Positions 1 through 11,337 of a stretch of 64,000 nucleotides of DNA are shown piece after piece (positions within the stretch are counted from its first letter, which is position 1; each line of letters starts with the position of its first letter). Location of the stretch: the NCBI GenBank assembly GCA_037783415.1, contig JAZGTN010000035.1, forward strand, positions 1,922,001-1,986,000. The letters are read 5' to 3'. The notes below the pieces were generated by a model that saw only the letters and a program-made list of their open reading frames with translations, was not told the DNA's origin and did not search any database. Made by a program: the position numbers and the translations under genes. The DNA is from Leptasterias polaris (taxonomy: Eukaryota; Echinodermata; Asteroidea; Forcipulatida; Asteriidae).

Positions 1-19
1 TCCCTTTCTGAATTGCAGC

Positions 20-205
20 GGTGCTGGGCACAATATCATAGAGCTGCTTAAACAGCAAGTATTCCTTAATGTTTTCCTGCTATATAGCAAAAATTAGCTG
101 GATACCAGTCACAAATGGTACATTTGGAATGGTATTTTGGGTGGTAACCTTATTCTGGTAGGCATAATTTTGTTATGTTTACATGTAGCTTTTTGTGTGT
201 GCTTA
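20..205. mobile_element. Dispersed MITE, CATAGAGCTGCTTAA family, copy 1
   Basis: ATAGAGCTGCTTAAACAGCA and GGATACCAGTCACAAATGGT. Other copies at 30008-30196, 32764-32960 and 35808-36003 (inverted). Confidence 0.65.
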
Positions 206-349
206 ACACGCCGCAGAGAGAGTCGGCACTTGATGACATAGGCTAAGTTATTATTTCCATTGTCTTAACCGCACTGTACACACCAGTAAGCTCATATGCC
301 ATGATATTCTAAGATGGACCATGCCACACATCCTAGAGGGGGTATCAAC

Positions 350-540
350 AGGCCTGAAGTCTTTTTCAGATTCAAATATTTTAGTGAGAAATTACCTCTT
401 TCTCAAAAAACTACGTTACTTCAGAGGGAGTCGTTTCTCACAATGTGTTATACTATCAACAGCTCTCCGTTGCTTGTTACCAAGTAAGTTGTTACGCTAA
501 TATTGAGTAATTACCAAACGTGTCCAGTGCCTTTAAATTG
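350..540. mobile_element. Partial copy of the 2465-2840 MITE
   Basis: Shares ACTACGTTACTTCAGAGGGA, TCAACAGCTCTCCGTTGC and the terminal CAGTGCCTTTAAA with 2465-2840; the left half is missing. Confidence 0.7.
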
Positions 541-673
541 TTGCAGTACCCGCTTCTAATTTAAAGTATAGTGAACTAAAAGTTATCTGAACAAAAATGT
601 ACAGACCATATTTTGGAAATGTGATGTCATTAAATGTTTGGGTTTTTTTGACAAAAGTAGCACTTGAAGGGTA

Positions 674-895
674 TAGATAGTTCCCAGTAGACGCCATCTT
701 TACGGGCAAATCGCATTTTGGCTTGCAGGCGCGTCAAGCGCTCAAATTATTAACGCAGCCGCGTCATTCACTAACCATGCAATGAGTTTTGTGAAATGTG
801 CGCGTGCTGCACGCCGTTCTCACGCGAAACGCATGACTGTGTGTTCCAAATTGCCCGTAAAGATGGCCGATTTACGTCATATTGCAACCTATCTA
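674..895. mobile_element. CpG-rich TIR MITE family, copy 1
   Basis: Ends TAGATAGTTCCCAGTAGACG and (inverse) TAGATAGGTTGCAATATGAC; both subterminal regions carry GCCATCTTTACGGGCAA. Core is rich in GCGC/CGCG. Copies at 18219-18444 and 50941-51167 are very similar. Confidence 0.85.
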
Positions 896-1050
896 TTGAA
901 CATAATTCAATTGCATTTTACACTATTTTAATGTGAGGTTAAAGACTTGTAATATTTTCCCGATTTTCATAAGGACTCTACCAATGAGTGGATCACAAAA
1001 TTGAATTTAAACCTTGGAGCCCCTCTTTTTTTTGAGAAATGCTTTAGTAC

Positions 1051-1227
1051 AATAGACCTTATGCATATGACGTCATTTGAGTAGGGCGCCCTCACCTAGA
1101 GGTCAAAAGGAAGATGCTCATTGGCCAGTCCTGTGCGCCGCGCGTACAAATCAGCGCGTTTCCATTGTTTCATCATCAGTTTACCTCTAAGATGGCGGCT
1201 TGGTGACGTCAATGCATAAGGTCTATT
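1051..1227. mobile_element. MITE with TGACGTCA in its terminal inverted repeats
   Basis: Left end AATAGACCTTATGCATATGA followed by CGTCA; right end is the inverse (TGACGTCAATGCATAAGG then TCTATT). 177 bp. Confidence 0.75.
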
Positions 1228-1290
1228 AAAAGTACAACAAATCAATAATCAAAACTGTACTTGAGTGAATAAAATGATAGATTCGCTCAC

Positions 1291-4200
1291 CTGAATGGTT
1301 TGGTTAGCACACACTCATCAGCAGTTTTCTTGATAAGTTGGGTCTTAGTCTTTGATTGTTTCTGTCTTGGCTTAAAGCGACAGCCCGTGGTCATCGGTAA
1401 AAGCCGATAGGTCCCTGCCTTTAACTCCTGATGAAGACATTGCTTCTGCCATTGGAATATCAATAATGATATTAAATAACGATGTTATAATACTTTATTA
1501 TAAAACGCACAATTATAGGCACTAGATCAAAGCATGGGAAAATGAACCATGAGTTAGACTCGATACAGTTCAGTTTTGAGCGATTTCATAAATGTAGCGG
1601 CTGAGGTGGAAGAGGGGATGTTGTTTAGAAGATTGTTCTAAAGACGGGTGCCAATATAACCAAAGGCACCTCGGCCAATAAGCCATTTATGAATTAAATT
1701 TGAATAATGTCCGGTACATTGATTTGCTTGATAACAAGTGACTGCTTAAATTTGAATTCCTCATAGTTCTGGGCTATAGCTTTTGCGAAGTTACGTTAGA
1801 GAGGGCCAACACCTATACACAATTCTGAATGATGTGTGTATGACACAATGGTACAAGGCTTCAATCATCTGGACATTACTATACAAAAGCTTGCCCAATT
1901 TGTTGACATAGCAACTGTCACTATAGTCTGAGAAATTCAAATTTAAGTTGTAACTTGTGACAAAGCAAGTCATTGTACCAGACTATTCAAATCTAACCCG
2001 CAAATGGCTTACTCAAGGTGAGTGGATCCCAAATTGATCTTAGTCTACTGTCACGGTGATAGAATGACAAGAGCCTAGAGAGGTAAGATGGGGCTTGTGA
2101 TCTGACTGATTTTCAAATGATCAGGATTTTGAATTTGATTCATTGCTGAACAGGAAGCTACACATGTGGGGGAATTTGACGAGGACTAAAGTTATGTGGT
2201 CGTACATTAACCAAACATTTCCTAAGAAGTACAGTTTAACAAAGATAATACAATCCTATCACACATCGGTGATGGGAAAAATAAAGTCACTTTTTATATA
2301 AAAATGTATTATTGATGCTAAAATAACATCAGATAAAAAGGTTAAACAAGTCTCCACCTTTTCATTATCGAGCAATGTTGGCTCAGAGAGCTACATCCCC
2401 TTTAGTTTGTTTCAATTTACTACATGTAAGAAATAAACACAGTAGTTGCTTCTAGTCTTACTTAAAGGCACTGAACACATTTTGTAATTGTCAAAGACCA
2501 GTATTCTCACTTGGTGTATCCCAACATATGCATAAAATAACAAGCCTGTGAAAATTTGGGCTCAATTGGTCATTGAAGTTGCAAGAAAATGATGAAAGAA
2601 AAAACACCCTTGTTGTACAAATTAGTGTGCTTTCAGATAGGAATAAAAGGCTTCTGGCCAGAAGTCTTTTATTATTTTAGTGAGAAATTACCTCTTTCTC
2701 AAAAACTACGTTACTTCAGAGGGAGTCGTTTCTCACAATGTTTTATACTATCAACAGCTCTCCGTTGCTCGTTACCAAGTAAGTTTTTATGCTAATATAT
2801 ATTTTGAGTAATTACCAAACGTGTACAGTGCCTTTAAATTTCTACCTTACTTCGTTATTGAACAACATATTTACCCTAACCACCCCAAACCCGTTAAAAT
2901 CCAGCGGCACATTTTGTTTGATTCTGTTGGACCCAGGCCTGCACTCGTTAACTGATCGTGGGATCAGTCATATCACCGTAATCAGAGTCCAACAGTTTGA
3001 CTGTTGAATTACCATCATGGTGTTGGATTTTGCTAGAGTGAGGAAGGACCCTGGGAAAATAACCCTAGCTGACACGAAGGAATTTTTGCTTACCTGTTGA
3101 ACTTTCATGTTAGTATGGGCGACTAGTTCTCCTAACGTTCCATTATCATTTTGTCGTAAGAGAAACACCCTGATATCCGGTTGGGGTTTACTGGAGGCTG
3201 CATAAAGAGAAGAATGGTTCTTTTTTAGGCAACATTACAGGGTCATCAAATGTTTAGAGGTCACAGCGTGTAAAATCACACTCAGGGTACAAAGGTCAAA
3301 CAGGTTAAAAGGTCACACAGTAAAGATCAAAGGTCACAACACTGTCAAGAGATCATACAGCAAAAAGTGAACAAGTTTTCACACCGAGGAGCAAGCTGTA
3401 TCTTGTGCGGGTACATGAAATTGAAACCAAAATGATGTTGACTCTCTGGGACTGGCAAAATTACCTCAATAACAGGAACGTTGTTATAATAGGACATCAA
3501 AACATATAAACAAAGACAGAAATAAGATTTGGGACTTCAGAGAGTACTCTTTAGAAGTAGAACCTCTGTAAAATGAGGGTTGACTGTATATATTTAAAAA
3601 AAAACAGAAAGTTTTGTGGGAAACCACTGAGTTCATCACACATTGATGTAACGGTAAAGCCATATTCTTTATCCTCGATGCACTCATTACATCAATAAGT
3701 TAGATTGACTGGTAATACAACATTTGTTTTAGAGAACTGCCATCCTCCTTACCTATTTCTGGGTGAAGGTTAAGCGGTTTAACCGATAACCAGAGGGAGC
3801 TAGACGTGGATACATCCAGAACGTACTGATGAGAAACAACTTTGCCGTGCTCCTCGAAGAGACAGCAACCCTTCCTGTGAGAGTGGTGCCAAGACTTGAG
3901 GTTCCGTGGCTCGGTCGCCTTGGGTGCAACCTTTGACACGGGAGGGAGTGTCTTGTTGATGGAGGCCCTTTTGCGTGGATGCGGTAACGGGCTTGTCTCC
4001 CTGCCTGAAAATAATAACGAAAGTGGATAAAGTGATGGAGTTAGTGCTGTGAAGGTTAACCGAACAAATTTTCATGTTGAGAATAAGTGGTGTACAATAA
4101 AGTTCTCACTTGGTGTAACTTTTCACGAGAAAGGACACATATCTTTGCCAATGTTTTAAGAATCCCGCCAGGGGCACTATATGGATTGGGTTTTCGGTCC

Positions 4201-7013
4201 CTACCTGATTGCATGGAGGGTTTTCCCCACAATAATTCTCTTGGGTTTTCCTCCCACATCTTAATCTGACACTTCCTTCCTTGTCTTCTGTCCATGAGGA
4301 TGCTTGGCTACATAGTGATTAAGTTCCCTTTTCCCGAGAATCCTTGGCTTCACAACCAAAATTAATAAATGAAATGATGAATGACATTGCCCTTTGACAA
4401 AAAACCAGGGGAGGATTTATGAGGTTATTGGTGAGTAGGTAAATGATCATCCATGGCAATAATAACAAGGAGTACCTATTCTAGGCGAGGGCTGGGCTTT
4501 CTCCTTCGCTTTTCTTTCACTTTTCATTTTCTTATCGATACTCTCCAAGGCCGTCTGCCGACATTTGCTGGCCGTAGTCATTAACATTCTACAGAACTGT
4601 GGGAGAGTCCAACCAAAAATCAGTTTGTCAACTGGGAATAATTTCCTACTGAGCTGTGACAATGACATGATAAAAATAGATTTATTAGTAAAACAGAACG
4701 TACAAAATGGAAGTACTTTCAAATAAAGAACAAAGTTGCAAGACCAAACTTTACTCCGGTTTGTTTGTGAACCAAGTCTTTACCAAACCTGATTACAAGT
4801 TACACATGAACAAATCAAGTGGAATCCAATAGAATAATCATACCCGTAAATACTTGTAACAATAGAAATACAGAAACTAAGCTTTTTAAAACCAAATTGG
4901 TGTAAGATCGAAGTGAATTTGTTCTTTACCTCATTGTAGTTGAGACGTTTATCTCCATCGTCGTCGGCCTCTGCTATCATTGCCTCCACCTCCTTCCTTG
5001 TCATCTTCTCCCCCCTCTGTAAATGGACACACCCAAATGAAAAAACCCCATATAATACGAAAAATTTTCTCCAAATCTCAATATAGACAACCATGCCTGA
5101 AACACCGGGGCAAGTGCCTTCTTTTTATAATGATCAAGTCTACTGGTTTCCTTTACAACACAAGAGACCTTCGGCTTTACATTCATCCGTAGGACAAAGC
5201 AATTATGGTCAAGTGTCTTGCTCAAGGACCAAGTGCCATGCCCATGACCCCAACTGACCAAAAGAAAGTGGAAAATGTGACCCTTACTTGTGTGAGCACT
5301 CGAGACAGTTCATTGTGAGTGATGTAGCCGTCATTGTTGATGTCCATTTTCTTGAACGCCTTGAGAAGCTCACTTGTTGACGGTGGCTTCTCCCGACGCA
5401 TCACGTCGCAGAACTCGTCATACGTTAGCTTCTCTGTAGATAATAATTTAGAAACACAAAATTTACCAAGGAACAACATTTGCAAGGAATTAGTCGATGC
5501 AAACTTATTGCTAGAGACAAGCGAATTCCGCGCTTGCGGTCACCTTTCTCCGCTTAACTAGCAAGCACCGAATTTCTGCGCTAGTTGTGTAAGCGTAGAA
5601 TGCCTAGTAACATGGACTACGCACGCGCACAAGCCAACATTCCCTTCTAACCTGTGAAATACGCTTGACGTAAGCATTTATTTGGGACTTTTAAGCCAAA
5701 GCACCATAAACTGCCCTCACTATTCAAAAAAATCTGAACTCTTAAGGTCACAGGTTTAAGTACCGCACTGTCATTTTTTTTTGTTCAACCCAAAATACTA
5801 AAAAAATTATCCAGTCAGTTTCCCTTGTGGTTTATTACTTGATATTTGAAAAAAACAAAACACGTCACATCCTTTTAAGGAGATCCCTTTGCTGCTGTTC
5901 CAAAGTTGTACCATACACTTGGGTGTGATGACTGTGATCCCTAGCTATACAGCACAGGTTGTATAGCTTCTGACTGGCACCCCCAAACAAAGATGTTGAC
6001 AAAATAGGGAGGGACCGCCAACATTTGGGCTAGATAGCTCAGTTGGTAGAGTGCCGGTACATTAATCCGGAGGTCACAGGTTCAAGTCCTGCTCTAAGAA
6101 ATTTGTCTTTGTTCAACCCAACTCAATCTAAAACTCCATGGGTTTGCAGCACCAGTGACTAAATGGGCATGAAGGTGAGAGTGTCATGACCTGGATTCTA
6201 ACCCACACTGCTGACTCAGCAATCAGAACTTAAGTTGGATTTTTAATTTGACATGGTGGAGATACAATCTCATAAGGTTTGTGGTAACACCATGAAACAT
6301 AAAACATCACTCTTTGAGTTGTGGTGGTTCTGAAGAGAATTGGTGGCGTCACAACTTGGCATTTCAATCAATATGCTGTGATCGCCTTCACAACTTACTT
6401 GTTTTTGTTGTCCAATATTTATCCATGGACCTTTGTGAAGGATTCCTTCCAGATTGTTGCAAACCTGAGGAAAAACAAAACAAAATACTGAAAAATTGCT
6501 GTGTTATCTCAACATTTTGCATAAAAATATACGAAAAAATTGAACAGATGCGATATAAACTTCAATTCTGTATTACTTTTGACCTCTTCATGTTCAAAAC
6601 AATCATATTTGGCAAATCTTCACAGTGGAGTACATTCTGTTCTGCTGTGTATCAGGCCTGGAATTACAGGGGCCATTACAGAGGCCATGGCCTCTGTTGC
6701 CCCTGGTCTTGGCCTTGGTGCCCCTTCAAAAGTTTCCCATAGACTTTAGATTTTCCAATGGAAGTGCCCTATGCAAAATGAAAATAGCCTTGCCCTTTTA
6801 AACAAGAAATTCCAGATACTTACTCAATGAAAGCTGTGCTTTTGATGTCATGGCCTCATGGGTGTCCCCAAGTACAGCTATGTAAGCTGCCCTACATTCT
6901 TCGTAGAATTGGGCGTCTTTATTCCTCTGGGTTTCTCCCTCCCCTCCTCCAGGATTGGAGCGTCTGCTTCTCCGACTCGCTATCGAAGAGGCTCCGCTGT
7001 CCCGTCTACTCAT
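1291..7013 (-). CDS. EFCAB7: EFCAB7, EF-hand calcium-binding domain protein 7 (5' eight exons; 3' part outside window)
   Basis: Exons read on the minus strand: 7013-6824, 6464-6399, 5433-5288, 5016-4930, 4596-4476, 4004-3753, 3197-3094, 1445-1291. All join in phase with GT-AG sites, giving about 373 residues; the vertebrate protein is about 630, so the rest lies left of the window. Start is the ATG at 7013 (MSRRDSGAS); a longer reading needs a TTG. Matches to EFCAB7 from memory: ECRAAYIAVL in exon 1, GRNPSQRSMDKYW in exon 2, a canonical EF loop DINNDGYITHNE in exon 3, a weaker one (DDDGDKRLNYNE, Lys at the usual Gly) in exons 3-4, then GCCLFEEHGKVVSHQY and VKPLNL. EFCAB7 is known to tether the EVC-EVC2 complex with IQCE at the ciliary base for Hedgehog signalling. 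The acceptor of exon 8 (1445) is the least certain boundary. Head to head with thioredoxin. Confidence 0.92.
2465..2840. mobile_element. TTAA-type MITE (family with TTTCTCACAATG core)
   Basis: Starts TTAAAGGCACTGAACAC and ends GTACAGTGCCTTTAAA. The right half is repeated at about 350-540 (CAGAGGGAGTCGTTTCTCAC in both). In an EFCAB7 intron. Confidence 0.75.
3230..3365. repeat. Cluster of AGGTCA-type hexamers
   Basis: At least five AGGTCA-like hexamers in 135 bp, including AGGTCAAACAGGTTAAAAGG. Looks like a degenerate short tandem repeat in an EFCAB7 intron; see findings for a regulatory reading. Confidence 0.5.
4150..4312 (+). mobile_element. SINE-B, 5'-truncated copy
   Basis: Begins in the T-arm remnant (AATCCCGCCAGGGGCAC) and continues GATTGGGTTTTCGGTCCCTA through TTCCTTCCTTGTCTTCTGTC, matching the body of the copy at 49030-49245. 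In an EFCAB7 intron. Confidence 0.7.
5945..6110 (+). mobile_element. SINE-A, tRNA-derived, copy 1
   Basis: About 75 bp of leader (GCACCCCCAAACAAAGATGT onward) precede a tRNA-like block at 6027-6100 with TAGCTCAGTTGGTAGAGT (box A) and GGTTCAAGTCC (box B). Acceptor-stem pairing is poor, so it is not a functional tRNA gene. Leader and tRNA part recur together at 46725-46866. Confidence 0.75.
6652..6814. mobile_element. CAGGCCTGGAAT family repeat, copy 1
   Basis: CAGGCCTGGAATTACAGGGG ... TTTCCCATAGACTTTAGATT ... GAAATTCCAG. Copies at 62690-62868 and, inverted, 30222-30362. It overlaps the first intron of EFCAB7 up to the exon 1 donor (6823). Confidence 0.7.
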
Positions 7014-7072
7014 ACTTCCTTTGTCTGCGTTCAACTGTCAGATACATGTACAACAACGAAGAATACATTTAG

Positions 7073-7418
7073 TTGCGATAATCATAACCCACCATCCTCC
7101 CGACGGTCGAAGACCGGAGGGTTACGAGACGGTAAGTTTTTGTATTTTTTTCTATAAAATATTTTCTCAATGATGTTTTGAGTGTTACTGTTATGAATGG
7201 ATTCATTATTAATATTAGACATTGATGATAAAATCTTGTGTTCTTAGAATTTGTGTCATGATTTTCGAAAGTGGTAAAAATTTTGCAAATCTGGTGACTA
7301 CGCTAGTCTGTCAAAAATGGTCGAAATTGCAATTATGGTCGAAGCTTGTGCTTGTTCGTTGTCTACCTCTCCGGTCTCCGACCGTCGGGAGGATGGAGGG
7401 TTTTATGATTATCACAAC
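7073..7418. mobile_element. Inverted-repeat element next to EFCAB7 start
   Basis: Arms 7073-7122 and 7371-7418 are inverse: CCATCCTCCCGACGGTCG ... GACCGGAG against its complement, with GATAATCATAA / TTATGATTATC at the tips. About 250 bp of AT-rich spacer. It begins 60 bp upstream of the EFCAB7 ATG, so it must lie in or near the promoter or 5'UTR. Confidence 0.75.
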
Positions 7419-7511
7419 AGTTAGTAGTACTAGTAGTACAACTGCAGATGTCAACATTTTGGGGAAAAAACCGAGTACAGCGCCCCAGTTACTGGGTCTA
7501 ACTCGAGACCC

Positions 7512-7580
7512 AGTTGACTTGGGACCGAGATGACTTGGGGCCGAGATGACTTGGGGCCGAGATGACTTGAGGCCGAGTTA
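7512..7580. repeat. 16-bp tandem repeat (GACTTGGGGCCGAGAT)
   Basis: About four head-to-tail copies with one or two substitutions each, followed by related inverted pieces (GGACCAAGTTGACTTCGG) to 7615. Confidence 0.8.
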
Positions 7581-7619
7581 ATTGACTCGGCGGACCAAGT
7601 TGACTTCGGACCGAGTTGC

Positions 7620-9250
7620 AACCATCCAAAAAGGCAAGCCAAAGCAAAGGCAAAAAGCCAAATTTAAACGATTTGTTAAAATAAATAAAACATGAAGTCC
7701 AAGTAGGGTCATTAAGCAAGGGCACCAGGGCATGGTAGGGTTAAACATGACAACAAAATTGTCTTCGAAAATGGTGAAATAACTTACATGTTAAGAAGAA
7801 TGTTCATCAAAAATATTCACTGTTTGAAGAGCGACTTTATTGAGCGTTTTTTTCATGAGTGACTTGATCTGTTGATTAAACTATTGGGGGCGCTGTTGGG
7901 TAGAAAAAGATTTATTCAAGTCCTTATCCTGGCAACGTTGGGTTGTAGCTTTTATAGGATAACAAATACCAAAACACAATTTCTATTTTCTAATGACATT
8001 ATTATTTGAAATTGATAAATTTCACATGGTGTATTTTTAGGTGACCTTCAATCTGAGCGTAAACCGAATTATTTGTTAAAATATACGGCGCGAAAAAGTT
8101 GAACGGCGGCGGTCGTGGGGGGCTCGGTTACTAAGCCCCCCAGACTACTGGAAATTAATGATCTCCCATATTTAATATCAACCACCACACCAAGCATGCT
8201 TATGGCCTATGATAAGTATTAAAGTTATGCTAATCCGTATGCCCTTTGCCGCATTTCAAAAAAACAAAATGGGCAGCCTGGTAATGGTAATAACTTGAAA
8301 AACTGAACCATACCGACAGTTAATGGGAATCAGCGACTGCTTGCTCTTTATTAAATCCAATTGCACTATTTATTTTTCAATTTTACTATACAGTGAAGTG
8401 GAAATATACTGTGGGGAAAACAATTGAGTGTGTTTACAAACTAAACTTTAGTCTACTGTATTTTATCATAGAATTAGAAATAGTGTTTTTATGGTAAATG
8501 CTAATAATGGATCGGAGGGGTTCCAAAGAAGACAACTTAGGAAATACAGTGTAAATTAGCCTGCCATAACAAAAAGCTTATAATAAATAATAAATAGCTT
8601 TACTACTTTAGGCCAAATAAAAAAAAATACCAGTTGATCGTCCTGATTTTTCCAAAAAGAGGAGGATGAGGGCCTTTATATTTATTATTTATTATTTGTT
8701 TCCAAGATGGCCGCCAAGTATTTCAATTCAAACAGGCCACCAATTCTTCAGTTTGAAATCACCGCTAACTTTCTTTATATCAATTTATTGCATGAGGACC
8801 CAGGTTAACAGGGGGGTTTGCCGAAACATCCAACTTGTTCTTGGATTCCCCAATGTTGACCTGAACCTGGAAAAGTATAGTTAGAAAAGAAATACACTTT
8901 CTCAAAATCTATTTGTGTGCAGGTATTTTTCAAAGGATTAACAAAATAGTAACACCTCACCCAAGCAATCAGAAAAACACAAAAAATGCAGAATACATCA
9001 GAGACACCAAGTCAGATTTGATCATGAAAAAATACTTGTGAAAACAAAATTCAAATGACGTTGGATCATGTACCCGGCACGCCAGAAAAAAATATTTGTA
9101 AAAAATTTAAAAAAATAAAATAAATAAAAATGATGTGGGTCATGTACCCGACACATCATGCAGTTTACTATTTTTTATAATTAATATTTAAAAACAACAT
9201 TTTGAAGATTCCATAGGTTTGGCTAGTTCAAAAAAATAAAACAAAAAGAG
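7620..9250. other. Intergenic, AT-rich, between EFCAB7 and thioredoxin
   Basis: No frame here looks coding and no recognisable element beyond homopolymer and AT-rich tracts. Two similar stretches with GATCATGTACCCGGCACG / GGTCATGTACCCGACACA at 9062-9082 and 9137-9157 suggest a small local duplication. Confidence 0.5.
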
Positions 9251-9283
9251 CTTTTGAACTTCGAGTTGTATTTGTAAATAAAA

Positions 9284-9740
9284 ATGTTTGGCTCCACCTG
9301 CACTAGTTCCTTGACTACATCTTATACAAACAATGCACACTCAGTAGTAGTCTGGTTGGTCAGACACCGTTGTCGAAGTCTCCCGATCCCGACGCATAGT
9401 CCGAGAAAATATCGACAAGCATGCGTTTTTCGTCCCCTACTGACCGTGCACCAAGGCTTAAGAATTTTGCTTTTGGTGCGAATTACACACACACAAAGAC
9501 CATCTTGCAGCTCACCTCTGATAAATTTTACTCTGAAAAAAACGTGTTCAGATTCAGAAGACACCACACGAGATGCGTGGGTCAGCAACGCGGCAATGAA
9601 GACCAACTCGACACGTTTGAAAGAACTCCACAGTCGAGTCAACTCGATCAAAACTTACAACGTAAGATAACAGGTCGAGTTGTCTCAATGGTCGAAGTGG
9701 TGACGACCGTAACCCTAGCTAAACTTCGTTCCCATGGATG
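9284..9740 (+). other. GC-richer block with a donor-like site; possible leader exon
   Basis: Bases 9597-9662 read MKTNSTRLKELHSRVNSIKT then YN and a GTAAGA donor, in a locally GC-richer, CpG-containing setting. I do not recognise the peptide. It could be a first exon of an unknown plus-strand gene, or a 5'UTR exon of thioredoxin; both are guesses. Confidence 0.2.
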
Positions 9741-9779
9741 ATCGATCTCGTAGCACTATTCGATACGGCACGCTCCCAT

Positions 9780-10290
9780 GCATGGTAGCGAGGTTGCATA
9801 GAGCTATGCTCGTATATCTTGCACGCACGTGAGCCTGCATGCAGCGTGCAGTCTACCGACGGCCCCATAATAAATGCGGTTTTGTGTTTTCCGACCCCCT
9901 TTTTTGTGTTGCAAATTCTAAAATATCGGTAAGTTTACATCAAAAATATTTTTAAAAATCCTAAATTATGTCAAGGGTGGATTAAAAATACAAACAAATA
10001 TTGTCTTTTTTAGGAAAAATCGAAAATAATAAATAGTAAAAAAAAGGATGCGGCCTCAAAAAAGGATGCGGGCGGGGACGATCAACTGATATATTTTTTT
10101 ACTTGGCCTTAATTAATAATAAAAAATCACTTCTGTTAAGCTACAGTATTCCCTTTCCCTTATATATAGACGAGTGAAACTCTATTGAATGTTGACCCAT
10201 GGAGGAAGGAAATAAAGATTCATAAAAACGCGGGTACTTTTTTGTTTTAAACGGGCCCGTTTCAACGGGTCCGCCCATAATTTCACATGC
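9780..10290. other. Intergenic, nothing recognised
   Basis: AT-rich; short self-complementary GCATGCAGCGTGCA-type sequences near 9835-9850. No coding signal. Confidence 0.4.
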
Positions 10291-10291
10291 G

Positions 10292-11037
10292 TATAGACTG
10301 TGCAAGTCTCGCGCGTATCGGAGCGAGAAAACACGTCAAGTGAAGAACATATTTTTTCTGAAATCAAATCATTGTTTTTAAATTAGATCTATGAAACAAT
10401 CTGACCAACAAAAATACTCATTACAATTTGCATAAAATGAGTTTTAGCTTTCATAATAAACACACAATTCATTTGTTAGTTTTTGTTGAAACAAACTAAA
10501 AACTCTGGGACAATTGGATGCTTATTTGATCTTAACTTTTTAGGAAACCCTTTTGTAAATCCATGCCTGAGTACGTGCAACCACTAAAGCAGGTTTAAAC
10601 GCAGACGCGCGATGATCGCACGGGCGTAGAATTAACGTGTGACGCAGTTTAAAGAGGACGCTGACGCCTCGACAACCGTAGACTGCAATGAAAAGGCTTA
10701 GCGTCTGGCAATTACAGCGTCTGGTGATTATCATCGCGCGACCAAAACAAATTTGGTGATCGGAGGTGGGCACAAATTCTTAATTTTTTGCAAGTAACCG
10801 GAAGCAGAGGTCAAGTTTAATTATTGGGTTTTCTTCGTTGCATTGTTGAATTGATTTTACTTTCATATTTTTTATCACTTAGTACTACATTCCCAACAAC
10901 ATATTTAATTTTCATGGTCATAAAGTACGTTAAACTAAAATTATAGACGAAACAAAATCTTGCCAAGGTAAAACTCCATATGGTTGGGACCACGATGGTC
11001 CCGGAAGTTCGCTTACGCGCGAGACTTGCACAGTCTA
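10292..11037. mobile_element. Non-autonomous DNA transposon, 25-bp TIRs, with nested insert
   Basis: TIR ATAGACTGTGCAAGTCTCGC (+GCGTA) at 10292 and its inverse ending 11037. Internal blocks (GGATGCTTATTT, ATTTTACTTTCATATT, ATATGGTTGGGACCACGATG) match 28985-29350 in the same order, so this is a family. A GC-rich 210-bp segment at about 10555-10765, absent from the other copy, looks like a later insert (ends GACGCGCGATGATCGC / TTATCATCGCGCGACC inverse). Ends 300 bp before the thioredoxin ATG. Confidence 0.75.
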
Positions 11038-11337
11038 TTACTTAGAGGTCTAAATATGACGAGTTAGGGGGTCAGAAACAACGATGATTAAGCATTTTTT
11101 CAGGTCTGTGCATTTAATGGGCTTGTTTGTTTTTGTATGCGCGCTAGCAGCATCCTCTCTACTGTTATGTCTCTCCATCTCTGACCACGATTTAGCAAAT
11201 AGCATTCTTGTAAAGTTCGTGCGACAACGTCGGGAAATTAAGGGCGTAAGAGTAGGACTGTCTAATAACAAGAGTTGCCGTTGGTTCATCGTTTTCAACT
11301 TATTCTTCTGTTCTATAAATTCTACGAATCATCAGTC

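Noticed and set aside
6027..6100. tRNA gene
   Set aside because: Boxes A and B are good but the acceptor stem has several mismatches, U33 is not where it should be, and the block is part of a dispersed repeat.
6314..6742. Open frame of 142 codons on plus
   Set aside because: Antisense to EFCAB7 exon 2 and runs into a dispersed repeat.
9322..9651. Minus-strand frame of 109 codons
   Set aside because: No recognisable domain; overlaps a plus-strand frame of equal length in a CpG-richer block.
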